From positions 1-46,865 of the forward strand of contig PBYF01000094.1 of NCBI GenBank assembly GCA_002729515.1: a DNA stretch of 46,865 bases. The letters run 5' to 3'. Below are positions 8,741-16,481 of this stretch, piece by piece. Position numbers and translations under genes: made by a program. The notes below the pieces were generated by a model, which worked only from the letters and a program-made list of their open reading frames with translations, was not told the origin of the DNA and ran no database searches. Origin of the DNA: Deltaproteobacteria bacterium (GTDB taxonomy: Bacteria > Myxococcota_A > UBA9160 > SMWR01). Each line of letters opens with the position of its first letter. Positions within the stretch are counted from its first letter, which is position 1.

Positions 8741-9201
8741 TCAAAACGCGGGGACGCGCCGGCGGCCCTTCCACTGGTACAGGACGACGAGCGCCACCAG
8801 CACGAGCGTGCCCGGGATCCAGTAGCGGTCGATCCACGCGAGCACGAGCTCGATGTACGGCCGGAGCGAATCCGCGAAGAACAGAACCGCCACGAGCCGT
8901 GCCACGAGACCACTGAGGGCCAGTCCGGTGAACACGCGCCCCGGCATGGGAGAGATGCCCGCGAGCGCGCTCACCGTGGGTCCGGCCATGCAGAACACGA
9001 CGACGCGCGGTACGCGGGCGAACAACCGCTCCATGAAGCGAACGAAGCGCCCGAGCCAGGCGGCGCGTGGTTCACCAGATAGAGCGAGGAGGCGACGCCT
9101 ACCAGCGAGCCGCTGCTCAAGAACCCCATGGCCGCGAGGCAGCGGCCCACCACCCGCCGGTCCTCGGGGCTCAGGATCTGCGCCGGGGAGTCGGCCTCCA
9201 T
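8741..9201 (-). pseudogene. Broken membrane-protein gene (frameshift, probably an internal deletion)
   Basis: Two reading frames join into one protein-like sequence. The N-terminal part, from ATG at 9201, reads MEADSPAQ, then a hydrophobic GFLSSGSLVGVASSLYLVN. Near 9060-9070 the sensible reading moves by one base into the frame ending at 8741, which reads AAWLGRFVRFMERLFAR, a TM-rich stretch, and WIDRYWIPGTLVLV. The composite is only about 150 residues. The general look is of small multi-TM proteins of the DedA/VTT kind, but I cannot name the family with confidence. The abrupt junction suggests lost internal sequence plus a frameshift; an assembly error is the alternative. Confidence 0.5.
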
Positions 9202-9340
9202 GGCGAGAGCTTGCCACGGGCAGCAGAAACCGGTGACGGGGGCCGGACGAAACAGTCGTCATTAGTGAATCGAATGAAGTGGTTTTCGGGCTAAAACGCG
9301 TGACTTCTTCCACTCTTTCGCCTGTTTGCAGCCATTCAAA

Positions 9341-9380
9341 ACTTGGACACCAACGGACACTTCCGAACACTTCTAAACAC
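9341..9380. promoter_or_regulatory. Four direct hexamer repeats at exact 10-bp spacing (putative operator)
   Basis: Consecutive ten-base blocks end in GGACAC (9345-9350), GGACAC (9355-9360), GAACAC (9365-9370) and AAACAC (9375-9380). One helical turn between repeats would place all four on one face of the DNA, as for a protein that binds as an oligomer. The array lies 60-100 bp upstream of the response-regulator gene. A related array precedes the sigma54 activator at 14107; 13 of 14 bases match between 9355-9368 and 14025-14038. Confidence 0.5.
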
Positions 9381-9392
9381 TAAGTACCAATG

Positions 9393-9405
9393 ATTTCAAT
9401 GAAAT
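9393..9405. promoter_or_regulatory. Short dyad ATTTCA-A-TGAAAT upstream of the response regulator
   Basis: Perfect six-base arms around a single central A, in an AT-rich stretch that stands out against the high-GC surroundings, between the hexamer array and the start at 9447. It could be a second operator or part of the promoter. No convincing -35/-10 pair or sigma54 (GG-N10-GC) element could be fixed nearby. Confidence 0.3.
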
Positions 9406-9446
9406 AGATTTTTGGGGACATATCATTCCGTGCAGGAGCAATGGCA

Positions 9447-10682
9447 ATGCCTGGAGTAGTTCTGGTCGTAGACGACCGCGCCCGTCCGAGGCGCGCACTG
9501 GCGCACGAGCTGGAGGACGCCGGCTACGCCGTCGTGGAGGCACAGGACGGCGTCGAGGGGTGGCGCCTGTTCGGCCAGCACCAACCCGACGTCGTGGTCT
9601 CCGACATGGTCATGCCGCGCAGCGACGGGCTCGAGCTCCTGAACCGGATTCGCGCCAGCTCGGACATCCCGGTTCTGCTCTTCACGGCGCGCGGATCGAT
9701 CGAGAGCGCCGCCTCGGCCTTCAAAGCGGGCGCCGACGACTTCGTCGCCTCTTCCGACGTGACCGTCGAGGACCTCGTGAGCCTGGTCGATCGGGCAGTG
9801 GCCGGCAATCGCCCGTCGCACGAACACACCGATCTCGCGGGTCGCCTGATCGGCTCGAGCGACGCGATGCGCCGCGTGCGCGAGCGCGTATCCGCCCTCG
9901 CACCGCTGCGCACACCGGTACTCGTCTGTGGGGAGCAGGGAACAGGACGAGACTCGGTCGTCTCCGCCCTCCACGAGCTCGGCTCCACCGCGCAGGAGGA
10001 TTTCGCGACCTTCGACTGTGCGAACTTCGAACCCGGCGGGCGGCTTCCGGCAACGGGTGCCATCTACCTGGACGGTGTCGAGGCGCTTTCGCCCACCGCC
10101 CAGCGGTATTGGGGTGAGCGGGTCGCCCGCTCTGTGAGCGACAACCTGCGGGACCCGGTCCGGCTCTTCGCATCGGCCTCGGAGCGATTCGTCGATCGGG
10201 TGCGCAGCGGAGCGTTCGAATCCGACCTGGCCGCCGTGCTGCTGAGGATCGTGATCGAACTCACCCCGCTGCGCGAGCGCTCGGAAGATGTTCCAGAGCT
10301 GGCGGATGCACTGACTCGACGCGCCACGGAGCACATCGGGCGCCAGGTTCGCCTGTCTCCCGCCGCCAAGGCAACCCTCAGCGCATACCCCTGGCGGCAG
10401 AACTGCGTGGGCCTCGCACGGGTCATCGAGCGCTGCGTTGCCTTCTCGCGCGGCCGGACCATCCGCCGACAGCTCGTGCAGGAGATCCTCTCCGAAGACG
10501 AGCCGAGCATCGCCGGAATCCGCGAACAGAATACGTTGCGCGAGCGCGAGGAAGTGATCCACGCCATCGAGTCCACTGGCGGAAACGTGAGCCGTGCCGC
10601 CCGGAAGCTCGGACGCAGCCGCGGGGCGATCTACCGGTTGATCGAGCGCCACGGGATCCCACTCACGGAGACGCGCCGATGA
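9447..10682 (+). CDS. NtrC-type response regulator with degenerate receiver and AAA+ domains
   Basis: About 411 aa. Receiver at residues 1-120: the acidic pair VVDD and phospho-acceptor SDMVMP (Asp53) are present, but the conserved Lys loop reads VASSDVT with no Lys. A sigma54-activator-like AAA+ domain follows. Its Walker A reads GEQGTGRD (Arg for Lys), the Walker B region is IYLDGVEALSP, and no GAFTGA loop is found. The C-terminal Fis-type helix-turn-helix (NVSRAARKLGRSRGAIYRLIERHGI) is intact. It probably binds DNA but cannot activate sigma54 polymerase in the usual way. AGGAG at 9434-9438 is well spaced for ATG 9447 and too close for ATG 9441. First gene of a unit with the kinase. Confidence 0.85.
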   Translation: MPGVVLVVDDRARPRRALAHELEDAGYAVVEAQDGVEGWRLFGQHQPDVVVSDMVMPRSDGLELLNRIRASSDIPVLLFTARGSIESAASAFKAGADDFVASSDVTVEDLVSLVDRAVAGNRPSHEHTDLAGRLIGSSDAMRRVRERVSALAPLRTPVLVCGEQGTGRDSVVSALHELGSTAQEDFATFDCANFEPGGRLPATGAIYLDGVEALSPTAQRYWGERVARSVSDNLRDPVRLFASASERFVDRVRSGAFESDLAAVLLRIVIELTPLRERSEDVPELADALTRRATEHIGRQVRLSPAAKATLSAYPWRQNCVGLARVIERCVAFSRGRTIRRQLVQEILSEDEPSIAGIREQNTLREREEVIHAIESTGGNVSRAARKLGRSRGAIYRLIERHGIPLTETRR

Positions 10683-10807
10683 CCCGCGCAGGACAGACCA
10701 GCGCGAGCTTCGGGTTCCGCGCTCCGGTCACGAAGCTCGAAGCGCTCCGGTCGACACCGGCCGTCCTGCCCACACTCGCTTTCGATTTCGCCGGCCAGAG
10801 GAACTGA
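10679..10807 (+). CDS. 42-codon ORF coupled between response regulator and kinase
   Basis: ATG at 10679 overlaps the regulator's TGA stop (ATGA), and the frame stays open for 42 codons to TGA at 10805-10807. That is five bases before the kinase's TTG. The product, MTRAGQTSASFGFRAPVTK and onwards to AFDFAGQRN, has no membrane segment or known motif. The exact placement between two functionally linked genes favours translation, if only to carry ribosomes across the gap to the weak TTG start. It could equally be chance. Confidence 0.35.
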   Translation: MTRAGQTSASFGFRAPVTKLEALRSTPAVLPTLAFDFAGQRN

Positions 10808-10812
10808 GGAAC

Positions 10813-13164
10813 TTGTTCCGGACCAACTGGAAGAGTGGGAGAGGGCTTGCCACCGCGGCCATCGTGGCCACGTTGGGGCTCCTCGTCGTCGCAGCGCTGC
10901 CCTGGGACGGGCGCACGATCCGCGAAACCGACTGCTGGATCCTTCCCAACGGTCGCGTCGTCAACATGCCCGGTCAGAGCACGTGCCCCCTGCACCCCGA
11001 TGACCTGTTGACGGCAGCCGACGTGGACGGCAAACGACTCGCGGTGCAATACGGCGGCGCCATGCACCACGCCCTCCACAGCGCTGGAGAGGCGCTGGAG
11101 GTCGAGGCTCTAACACCGCAGGGCCGCAAGCGGCGCACGCTTCCGGTACACCGCGTGGGGCCGAACGAACGCATCGAGCGAGGCGTTCTCGCAGGGGCGC
11201 TCGCGGCGCTCCTGCTGGTGCTCCCGCTCTCGATTCTCTGGCGCTCGACGGCGCATGCAGCGCTTCCCTTCGCAATCGTGTACGGCCTCGTCGCCACGAT
11301 CAGCATCGCTGCCCTCTGCGGTCGGGAATCGACGCTCCACGTCGCAGCCGCCATGCTCGCGTTCAGCGCGATTCCACCGGTCGTCCTCCACCTGGCGCTC
11401 GTATTCCCACGGGACCGCCGGATGATCCGGGCGGCGCCGCGCAGCCAGTGGCTGCCCTACCTCCTGTTGTTCGTGCTCGTTCCGGCGGGCTGGTTCGCCA
11501 TCGTCCACAACCCCAGTGTCTGGCCCGCATTCCTCTTCACTGTGCTGGCACTCACCGCTGGAGCCTGGCTGGTCTTCGTCGCCTCGTGCGCCTTCGCGCT
11601 CCGCGAATCCGATTCGCCCATCGAGCGCGCGCGGGCGCGCGTGCTCTGCTACGGAGCGCTCCTCCTCCCCCTCGTTCCCACGCTCGCAATCGCACCGCGT
11701 GCGACCGGTATTCCGGATCTCCTCACCACCTTCGTCACATCGGCCGCAGTCATGCTTCCGATCCCGATCGGCCTCGCGATCACGCGGTACAACCTCTTCA
11801 ACGTCGGCTGGGACGCGCGGCGGTCGATTGGCCGGCTCATCTACCTGATGGGCGCCGCCGGATTGGTAACCCTCGTCTTCGAGGTGGGCGCCGATCTGAC
11901 CGGAGCCGGCAAGACATCCATCGTGCGCACCTTCCTCCTGTCTTTGATCGCGCTCTCAGTCGCCGAGATGTTGCTCCGGCGCGTCCCCGGAATCATCGAT
12001 TCGATGCTGTTGCCAAAACTCCACGCCTTCCGCACCGAGCAGCGCGCCTTCGCCAAGCACGTCGCAACCCTGACGGACGAGGACGAAGTCGCCCGTCTGC
12101 TAACGGAAGCACTGAAGCGAACCGTAGAACCGGAACGGGGCTGCGTCTTCCTGAACCTGGACGGCATCTGGCGACCGGCCTGTCCGTTCGGACGCAATCC
12201 CCCGTCGGAGGGCGCCACCGCACGCAAGATGCGCGTCCTGCTCGGCAGAGCGACAGTGGTGCACTTCGCGCGAGAGGATTCCGAGCACGCGGAACTCTTC
12301 CACCACCTGCTCAACCGGGGCATCGAGGCGAGCGCCGCGCTCCGATCCGGCGGACGTCTCTTGGGGCTCGTGGTCATCGGCTCCCGTCCGGACGCAAGGC
12401 CCTACTCGGACATCGAACTCCAGCAGGTGGAGGCCCTCGTCACCCAGGCGACGAAAACTCTCGAGAGCGCGCGGCTCGCCGGCGAACTCGTCACGGCAGA
12501 ACGCCACTCCACCACGGGACGGGTCGCCCTGGCGCTGGCCCACGATCTGGGCAAAGAACTCGACTGGATCGTGCGGCTGGCCGAACGCCTGCCGGAAAGA
12601 CTCAGTGACGAGAAGCGCCTTCGCCGCGATGCCAGGCAGATCGCCGAGTTGGCCAGCGGAGTCCAGGAATCGCTCCACGACTTCGTCGAAGAATCGACGC
12701 GCTCCAATGCAGAGGCTGGCGCCACCCGGCTCGAAGAAGTCTTGGGGCTCGCCGCGCGGCAGGTGTCCCGGATTCACGGCGCAGAGCGGGTGACGACGCG
12801 TCTCGATCCGTCAGCCCGCAACGTACTCGTCCACCCTGCGACGATACGCGTCACGGCAAACCTGCTCGACAACGCCGTTCGCGCCTCCGCTGGCGACCAA
12901 CCCGTAGAGATCTCGGCCCGCCACGACGGAGAGAAAATCGAGATTGCGGTGTCGGACAGCGGCTGCGGCATGACTCCCGAAGTGGCGGCCCAAGTCTTCA
13001 CGGCCGGCTTCACCACCCGTCGCGATGAGGGCGGCCTCGGCATCGGCCTCAGTGCGGCGCGGGAAATCGTCGAAGCACTCGGCGGAAGCATCACTCTCGA
13101 GTCCGAAGTCGGAAACGGCACGCAAGTCATCGTCTCACTCAGAATCGAAAGGCGTTCGACATAA
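10813..13164 (+). CDS. Multi-TM sensor histidine kinase with GAF domain
   Basis: 783 aa from a TTG start. Order: one N-terminal TM (about 12-30); an extracytoplasmic segment (about 31-125) with two cysteines in DCWILPNG and STCPLHP; about seven or eight TM helices (about 128-390); a GAF-like domain (about 410-560); then the kinase core. The H-box is LALAHDLGKELD with His577, an HD pair rather than the common HE. The N-box is NLLDNAVRAS near 683-692, followed by DSGCGM and GGLGIGLSAAREIVEALGG, so the ATPase domain looks complete. It presumably phosphorylates the regulator encoded just upstream, although that receiver lacks its conserved Lys. The two extracytoplasmic Cys could form a redox-sensitive disulfide. 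Confidence 0.88.
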   Translation: MFRTNWKSGRGLATAAIVATLGLLVVAALPWDGRTIRETDCWILPNGRVVNMPGQSTCPLHPDDLLTAADVDGKRLAVQYGGAMHHALHSAGEALEVEALTPQGRKRRTLPVHRVGPNERIERGVLAGALAALLLVLPLSILWRSTAHAALPFAIVYGLVATISIAALCGRESTLHVAAAMLAFSAIPPVVLHLALVFPRDRRMIRAAPRSQWLPYLLLFVLVPAGWFAIVHNPSVWPAFLFTVLALTAGAWLVFVASCAFALRESDSPIERARARVLCYGALLLPLVPTLAIAPRATGIPDLLTTFVTSAAVMLPIPIGLAITRYNLFNVGWDARRSIGRLIYLMGAAGLVTLVFEVGADLTGAGKTSIVRTFLLSLIALSVAEMLLRRVPGIIDSMLLPKLHAFRTEQRAFAKHVATLTDEDEVARLLTEALKRTVEPERGCVFLNLDGIWRPACPFGRNPPSEGATARKMRVLLGRATVVHFAREDSEHAELFHHLLNRGIEASAALRSGGRLLGLVVIGSRPDARPYSDIELQQVEALVTQATKTLESARLAGELVTAERHSTTGRVALALAHDLGKELDWIVRLAERLPERLSDEKRLRRDARQIAELASGVQESLHDFVEESTRSNAEAGATRLEEVLGLAARQVSRIHGAERVTTRLDPSARNVLVHPATIRVTANLLDNAVRASAGDQPVEISARHDGEKIEIAVSDSGCGMTPEVAAQVFTAGFTTRRDEGGLGIGLSAAREIVEALGGSITLESEVGNGTQVIVSLRIERRST

Positions 13165-13181
13165 GGAGCATCTCACCGCTC

Positions 13182-14003
13182 TTGTTTCCCGGATTACCCG
13201 CACTCTTCGCGCTGGCCCCTCCAGGCTCGCTCATGATCGCCACTGCATCCGCCGACGATCACGGAAGCCCCATCGAGTTCCAGGCGAAAAAACTCCTGGG
13301 GGAAGCCTTCCAGAATCGCTACGGCGCTGACATGACCGCGACGATCGACCTGATTCTCCGGAATACCAACGGCCAGGAGCGCGTGCGACGCTTCCGGGCG
13401 GCTTCGAAGAGAATCGAGGGGCGCACGCACACGATCGGGCGCCTCGTCTGGCCCGAGTATCTGCGCGGCATGACAATCCTCACGATCGAGGCCCACGAGC
13501 GAAGTCACGATGCCTTCATCTACCTGCCATCTCTCCAGAAGGTTCGCCGGATCAACACTTCGCAACGCGGCGACGCCTTCCTGGGAAGCGATGTCACCTA
13601 CGAGGACCTGGAGCGGCGAAGGGTCGACGAATACGAAGTGGTATCTCTCGAAGTGACCGAGCGCGGTGAACCGGCATGGACGATCGGTGCGAAGCCCATC
13701 GAAGATTTCACGTACGAACGGGTCGACTTCGTGGTGGCTGCAGCGGACTACGCCATCCTCGAATCGAGGTACTTCAAACGCGGCAGCGAAGATCCGTTCC
13801 GGATCATCACGACCGACCGATCCGACATGGTGGAGCAGCAGGGACACGTGCTTCCCACGCGCATGTTCGTGCGGAACTCGATGCGCGGTACCTCGACCGA
13901 AGTCGTATTTCGGGACCTGATCGTCGGTGCCCCTATCGATGACAAGCTGTTTTCGGTCTCGACATTGGAACGGCGCCGTTCGCTACCCGGCGAGAGTCGA
14001 TAG
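13182..14003 (+). CDS. Secreted LolA-like outer-membrane lipoprotein-sorting protein
   Basis: 273 aa from a TTG start at 13182, thirteen bases after an AAGGAG that overlaps the kinase stop. Residues 1-25 form a signal peptide ending in TASA-DD; starting at the internal ATG 13233 would destroy it. The mature protein has the pattern of the outer-membrane lipoprotein-sorting (LolA-related) family: FIYLPSLQKVRRI, then GSDVTYEDLE. These have a half-open beta-barrel that binds lipid or lipoprotein tails and are often encoded beside RND/MmpL exporters. Here it follows a histidine kinase instead, so envelope stress or lipoprotein traffic may be what the module senses or controls. Confidence 0.82.
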   Translation: MFPGLPALFALAPPGSLMIATASADDHGSPIEFQAKKLLGEAFQNRYGADMTATIDLILRNTNGQERVRRFRAASKRIEGRTHTIGRLVWPEYLRGMTILTIEAHERSHDAFIYLPSLQKVRRINTSQRGDAFLGSDVTYEDLERRRVDEYEVVSLEVTERGEPAWTIGAKPIEDFTYERVDFVVAAADYAILESRYFKRGSEDPFRIITTDRSDMVEQQGHVLPTRMFVRNSMRGTSTEVVFRDLIVGAPIDDKLFSVSTLERRRSLPGESR

Positions 14004-14005
14004 CG

Positions 14006-14044
14006 TCACACTTTCGGACAGCGTGGACACTTCCGGACGAAGTG
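14006..14044. promoter_or_regulatory. Second hexamer array and hairpin upstream of the sigma54 activator
   Basis: Hexamers TCACAC (14006), GGACAG (14016), GGACAC (14025) and GGACGA (14035) are spaced 10, 9 and 10 bp apart, echoing the array at 9341-9380. The segment GGACACTTCCGGAC differs by one base from GGACACTTCCGAAC in that array. Within it CACTTC-CGGAC-GAAGTG forms a perfect six-base inverted repeat (14028-14044). It begins immediately after the LolA-like gene's stop and may act as an operator or leader for the activator gene at 14107. Confidence 0.45.
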
Positions 14045-14106
14045 CGACATTGTCCCTGGAGCCGAAAACCTGGAGTGTGTGTTGTATCTCAGCAAGGGAG
14101 CAACAC

Positions 14107-15114
14107 ATGAGCGGATCAACGCAGATCGAGGAACGGCTCGTCGGACAAAGTGCGGCGATGCGGCGCCTGGGCGAAGAGCTTCGCTCCATGGCCCCCCTCC
14201 CGGCAAACGTCCTGCTCACCGGAGAAACTGGCACGGGCAAGGGACTGGCGGCACGCCTGCTCCACGATCTCGGGCTGCGGTCGGGCGCTCCGTTCGTCCA
14301 CGTGGACTGCGCGGCACTTTCGGCCACGCTGATCGAGAGCGAGTTATTCGGTCACGAACGCGGCTCTTTCACCAGTGCCACCCACCAGTACGCCGGACGC
14401 TTCGAAAGAGCCGGCTCCGGTACGGTCTTCCTCGACGAGATCGGAGACCTCGAGCCCCGGCTCCAGGCGAAGCTGCTGCGGGTGCTCGAAGACCGGGAGT
14501 ACGAGCGCGTCGGGGGTACGCAGACGCTGCGCATGCGCGCGCGAGTCGTCGCCGCCACCAGTCACGACCTGTACCGCGCCGTGGGAGAGAAGCGCTTTCG
14601 GGCCGACCTCTTCTTCCGCCTGAGCGTCCTCGAGCTGGCGATGCCGCCACTGCGGGACCGGCTCGAGGATCTCCCAGCCCTCGTCGGCTACGGCCTGCGC
14701 CGCATCGCCCAGAGGCTCAGGCGCACGCCCCCCCTCCCCACCGGCGATCTACTCGAAGCACTGGGACGCCGCCCCTGGCCCGGAAACGTGCGCGAGCTGA
14801 TGAACGTGCTCGAGCGATTGATGGTGTCCGACAGGCTCAATGTTCTCGGGGCTTCCAGTCTCCCCTCGCTGCCCATCGCGCGAAGCCCCGACACCGGCGC
14901 GGCCGTACTCTGGGAGCAACCCGCCACACCGTCGGCCTATACCCTCTCGAAAGAGGTCGCCGAGTTCGAGCGCCGAGAGATCCTCGAGGCGCTCGAGCGC
15001 AGCGATGGAAACGTGGCGGCCGCGGCTCGCCGGCTTCGGATTCCGCGGGGAACACTGCGCCACAAGCTCCGCAAATACGAACTGTCTGGAACCCGGACCA
15101 CCGAAACGCCGTGA
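14107..15114 (+). CDS. Receiver-less sigma54-dependent transcriptional activator (PspF-like layout)
   Basis: 335 aa: AAA+ domain from residue 10, then a Fis-type HTH near 286-325 (NVAAAARRLRIPRGTLRHKL). Walker A GETGTGKG (39-46) and Walker B VFLDEIGDL are canonical. The sigma54-contact loop, GAFTGA in most members, reads GSFTSA (86-91). The second-glycine-to-serine change falls in the loop that touches sigma54, so activity may be altered. With no receiver or ligand domain it may be controlled by a partner protein or by its own level. AAGGGAG at 14094-14100 fixes the start at ATG 14107; the open frame extends further upstream. It stands alone downstream of the kinase operon with a similar repeat array in front. 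Confidence 0.9.
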   Translation: MSGSTQIEERLVGQSAAMRRLGEELRSMAPLPANVLLTGETGTGKGLAARLLHDLGLRSGAPFVHVDCAALSATLIESELFGHERGSFTSATHQYAGRFERAGSGTVFLDEIGDLEPRLQAKLLRVLEDREYERVGGTQTLRMRARVVAATSHDLYRAVGEKRFRADLFFRLSVLELAMPPLRDRLEDLPALVGYGLRRIAQRLRRTPPLPTGDLLEALGRRPWPGNVRELMNVLERLMVSDRLNVLGASSLPSLPIARSPDTGAAVLWEQPATPSAYTLSKEVAEFERREILEALERSDGNVAAAARRLRIPRGTLRHKLRKYELSGTRTTETP

Positions 15115-15165
15115 AACCGGCACCCCGAGGCCCTGAGCGTGGATCCAGACAGGCCGGTCCCGGGC

Positions 15166-16053
15166 TCAGCCGCGCCCGGCCACCAGCTCGGCGATGCGAT
15201 CGACCTCGGCGAGGTCGCGGTTGGTCAGGTTGAGCAGGCACTCCTCGACACCGAGCGCCTCGTAGCCGTCCAGTGCTTCCCGGACCGCGTCGGGGGTGAA
15301 GCGCGTCATCGTCTCGGCCATCTTCCGGCCGATAGACGCGTCGTGCATCCCCACGTACTCGGCGACGTGGTTGCGCAAACTTTCTCCGCCGTCGCCCTGC
15401 AGCGAGAGCCAGAAGCCGGCGATGCACCGGGGCGCCTCGTCCCGCTCAGCGGCCTCCCAGGCCTTGTGCACCTGCTCGAGCTGGGCGGCGAGTTCGGTGC
15501 GCTCGCCGTTGCCGGACCACGAGAAGACCCCGTCGGCCCAACGCGCCGCCCGAGCGATGGCCTTCGGGCGCATCACCCCGGCGAAGACCGGCGGTCCGCC
15601 GGGCTGCACCGGCTCGGGTCCCACCGGGACGGTACCCGGGGCCGGCGCCTCGCCCTGCCAGACCCGCCGCATCACCGCCACCTGCGCCTCCATGCGCGCC
15701 TGCAGGGGGCCGGGTGCCACCTCCATGGCCGTGTAGTCCTTGCCGCCGCCGCCGACACCGATCGTCAACGATACGCGGCCCTCGGAGAGCACGTCGAGCG
15801 TCGCCGCGTGCTTCGCCATCCACACGGCCTGATGCATGGGGGCGATGTAGAGCGTCGGAACAATGCGCACACGGCGGGTCACTGCGGCAGCGGCGGCGAG
15901 AGCCGCCGTCATCTCGACCGAAGGCCCGCCGATGCGCTCGCCGCAGGAAATGCTCGAGAACGGCCCCTCATCGACGGCGCGGTACCAGCGCAGAAAAAAA
16001 TCTCGAGTTGGAGCCTGGTGGGACCAGTAGGGAAAGCAAAGTCCGATCTTCAT
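15166..16053 (-). CDS. LLM-class F420/flavin-dependent oxidoreductase
   Basis: 295 aa with the luciferase-like monooxygenase TIM-barrel pattern: MKIGLCFPYW at strand one, ISCGERIGGP, a region of alternating hydrophobic strands with LSEGRVSLTIGVGGGG, and the C-terminal GVEECLLNLTNRD. Many close relatives in high-GC bacteria use coenzyme F420, but FMN users share the fold and the cofactor cannot be read from sequence here. No partner gene is adjacent; a 428-bp gene-free stretch precedes it. The reaction could be oxidation or reduction of a small carbonyl or alcohol. Substrate unknown. Confidence 0.85.
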   Translation of the reverse strand: MKIGLCFPYWSHQAPTRDFFLRWYRAVDEGPFSSISCGERIGGPSVEMTAALAAAAAVTRRVRIVPTLYIAPMHQAVWMAKHAATLDVLSEGRVSLTIGVGGGGKDYTAMEVAPGPLQARMEAQVAVMRRVWQGEAPAPGTVPVGPEPVQPGGPPVFAGVMRPKAIARAARWADGVFSWSGNGERTELAAQLEQVHKAWEAAERDEAPRCIAGFWLSLQGDGGESLRNHVAEYVGMHDASIGRKMAETMTRFTPDAVREALDGYEALGVEECLLNLTNRDLAEVDRIAELVAGRG

Positions 16054-16481
16054 GAGAGCGGAGAGTAGCGGGCTCCGCTCGAGCGAACCGAGGTGGCGCT
16101 CCCCCCATCCCAGTGCAGGGGAGCAGGCTAAGAGGAGGGAACGCCCCCTAGGTCCGTGAAAACATCCCGCTGGCGACGCAGCACTCGAGTGTTCTGGACG
16201 ATGCGATGTGAAGCCCTGTGCCGGTATCTCCGGTCACTGGGCCGGATGAGGCAACGCCACCATGTCTCGGGTCTTTCCACGAGAGCAGAGTGCCGCGAAA
16301 GTCCAGCCGGCGAATCCCTTAAACGGGCCATGGTTTTTGGTCTCACCCAAATAGGTGAGCAACGCCCGTGTGCACGCGGGAGGTGCGTTCTCCCGGGTTC
16401 CTCGACCGCCAGGCTCTCCCGCGGATCCCCGCTCGGGGAAGATGGGCGCCGAAAACCTCGCCCGTTCTCGCCGCCTATGCC
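16054..16481. other. Gene-free stretch with a CAAATA-loop hairpin
   Basis: No convincing reading frame lies between the LLM gene and the DUF1295 gene; the short frames present have no protein-like features. The region holds a perfect six-base hairpin CTCACC-CAAATA-GGTGAG at 16342-16359. It shares CACCCAAATAGG with the element at 27647 and, more weakly, with the one at 22009. No known riboswitch, tRNA or other RNA family could be recognised. It may carry the leader or promoter of the leftward LLM gene. Confidence 0.4.

Noticed and set aside
9441-9446. ATG at 9441 as start of the response regulator
   Set aside because: AGGAG ends only two bases before it, while ATG 9447 is eight bases away and gives MPGVVLVVDD, a normal receiver start. 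The difference is two residues.
14071-14086. Possible sigma54 promoter TGGAGTGTGTGTTGTA before the activator gene
   Set aside because: The -12 dinucleotide is GT instead of GC, and the implied transcription start would fall on the ribosome-binding site, only about ten bases from the start codon.
16128-16346. 72-codon minus-strand frame in the gene-free stretch
   Set aside because: Arg-rich, no signal, no ribosome-binding site and no motif.
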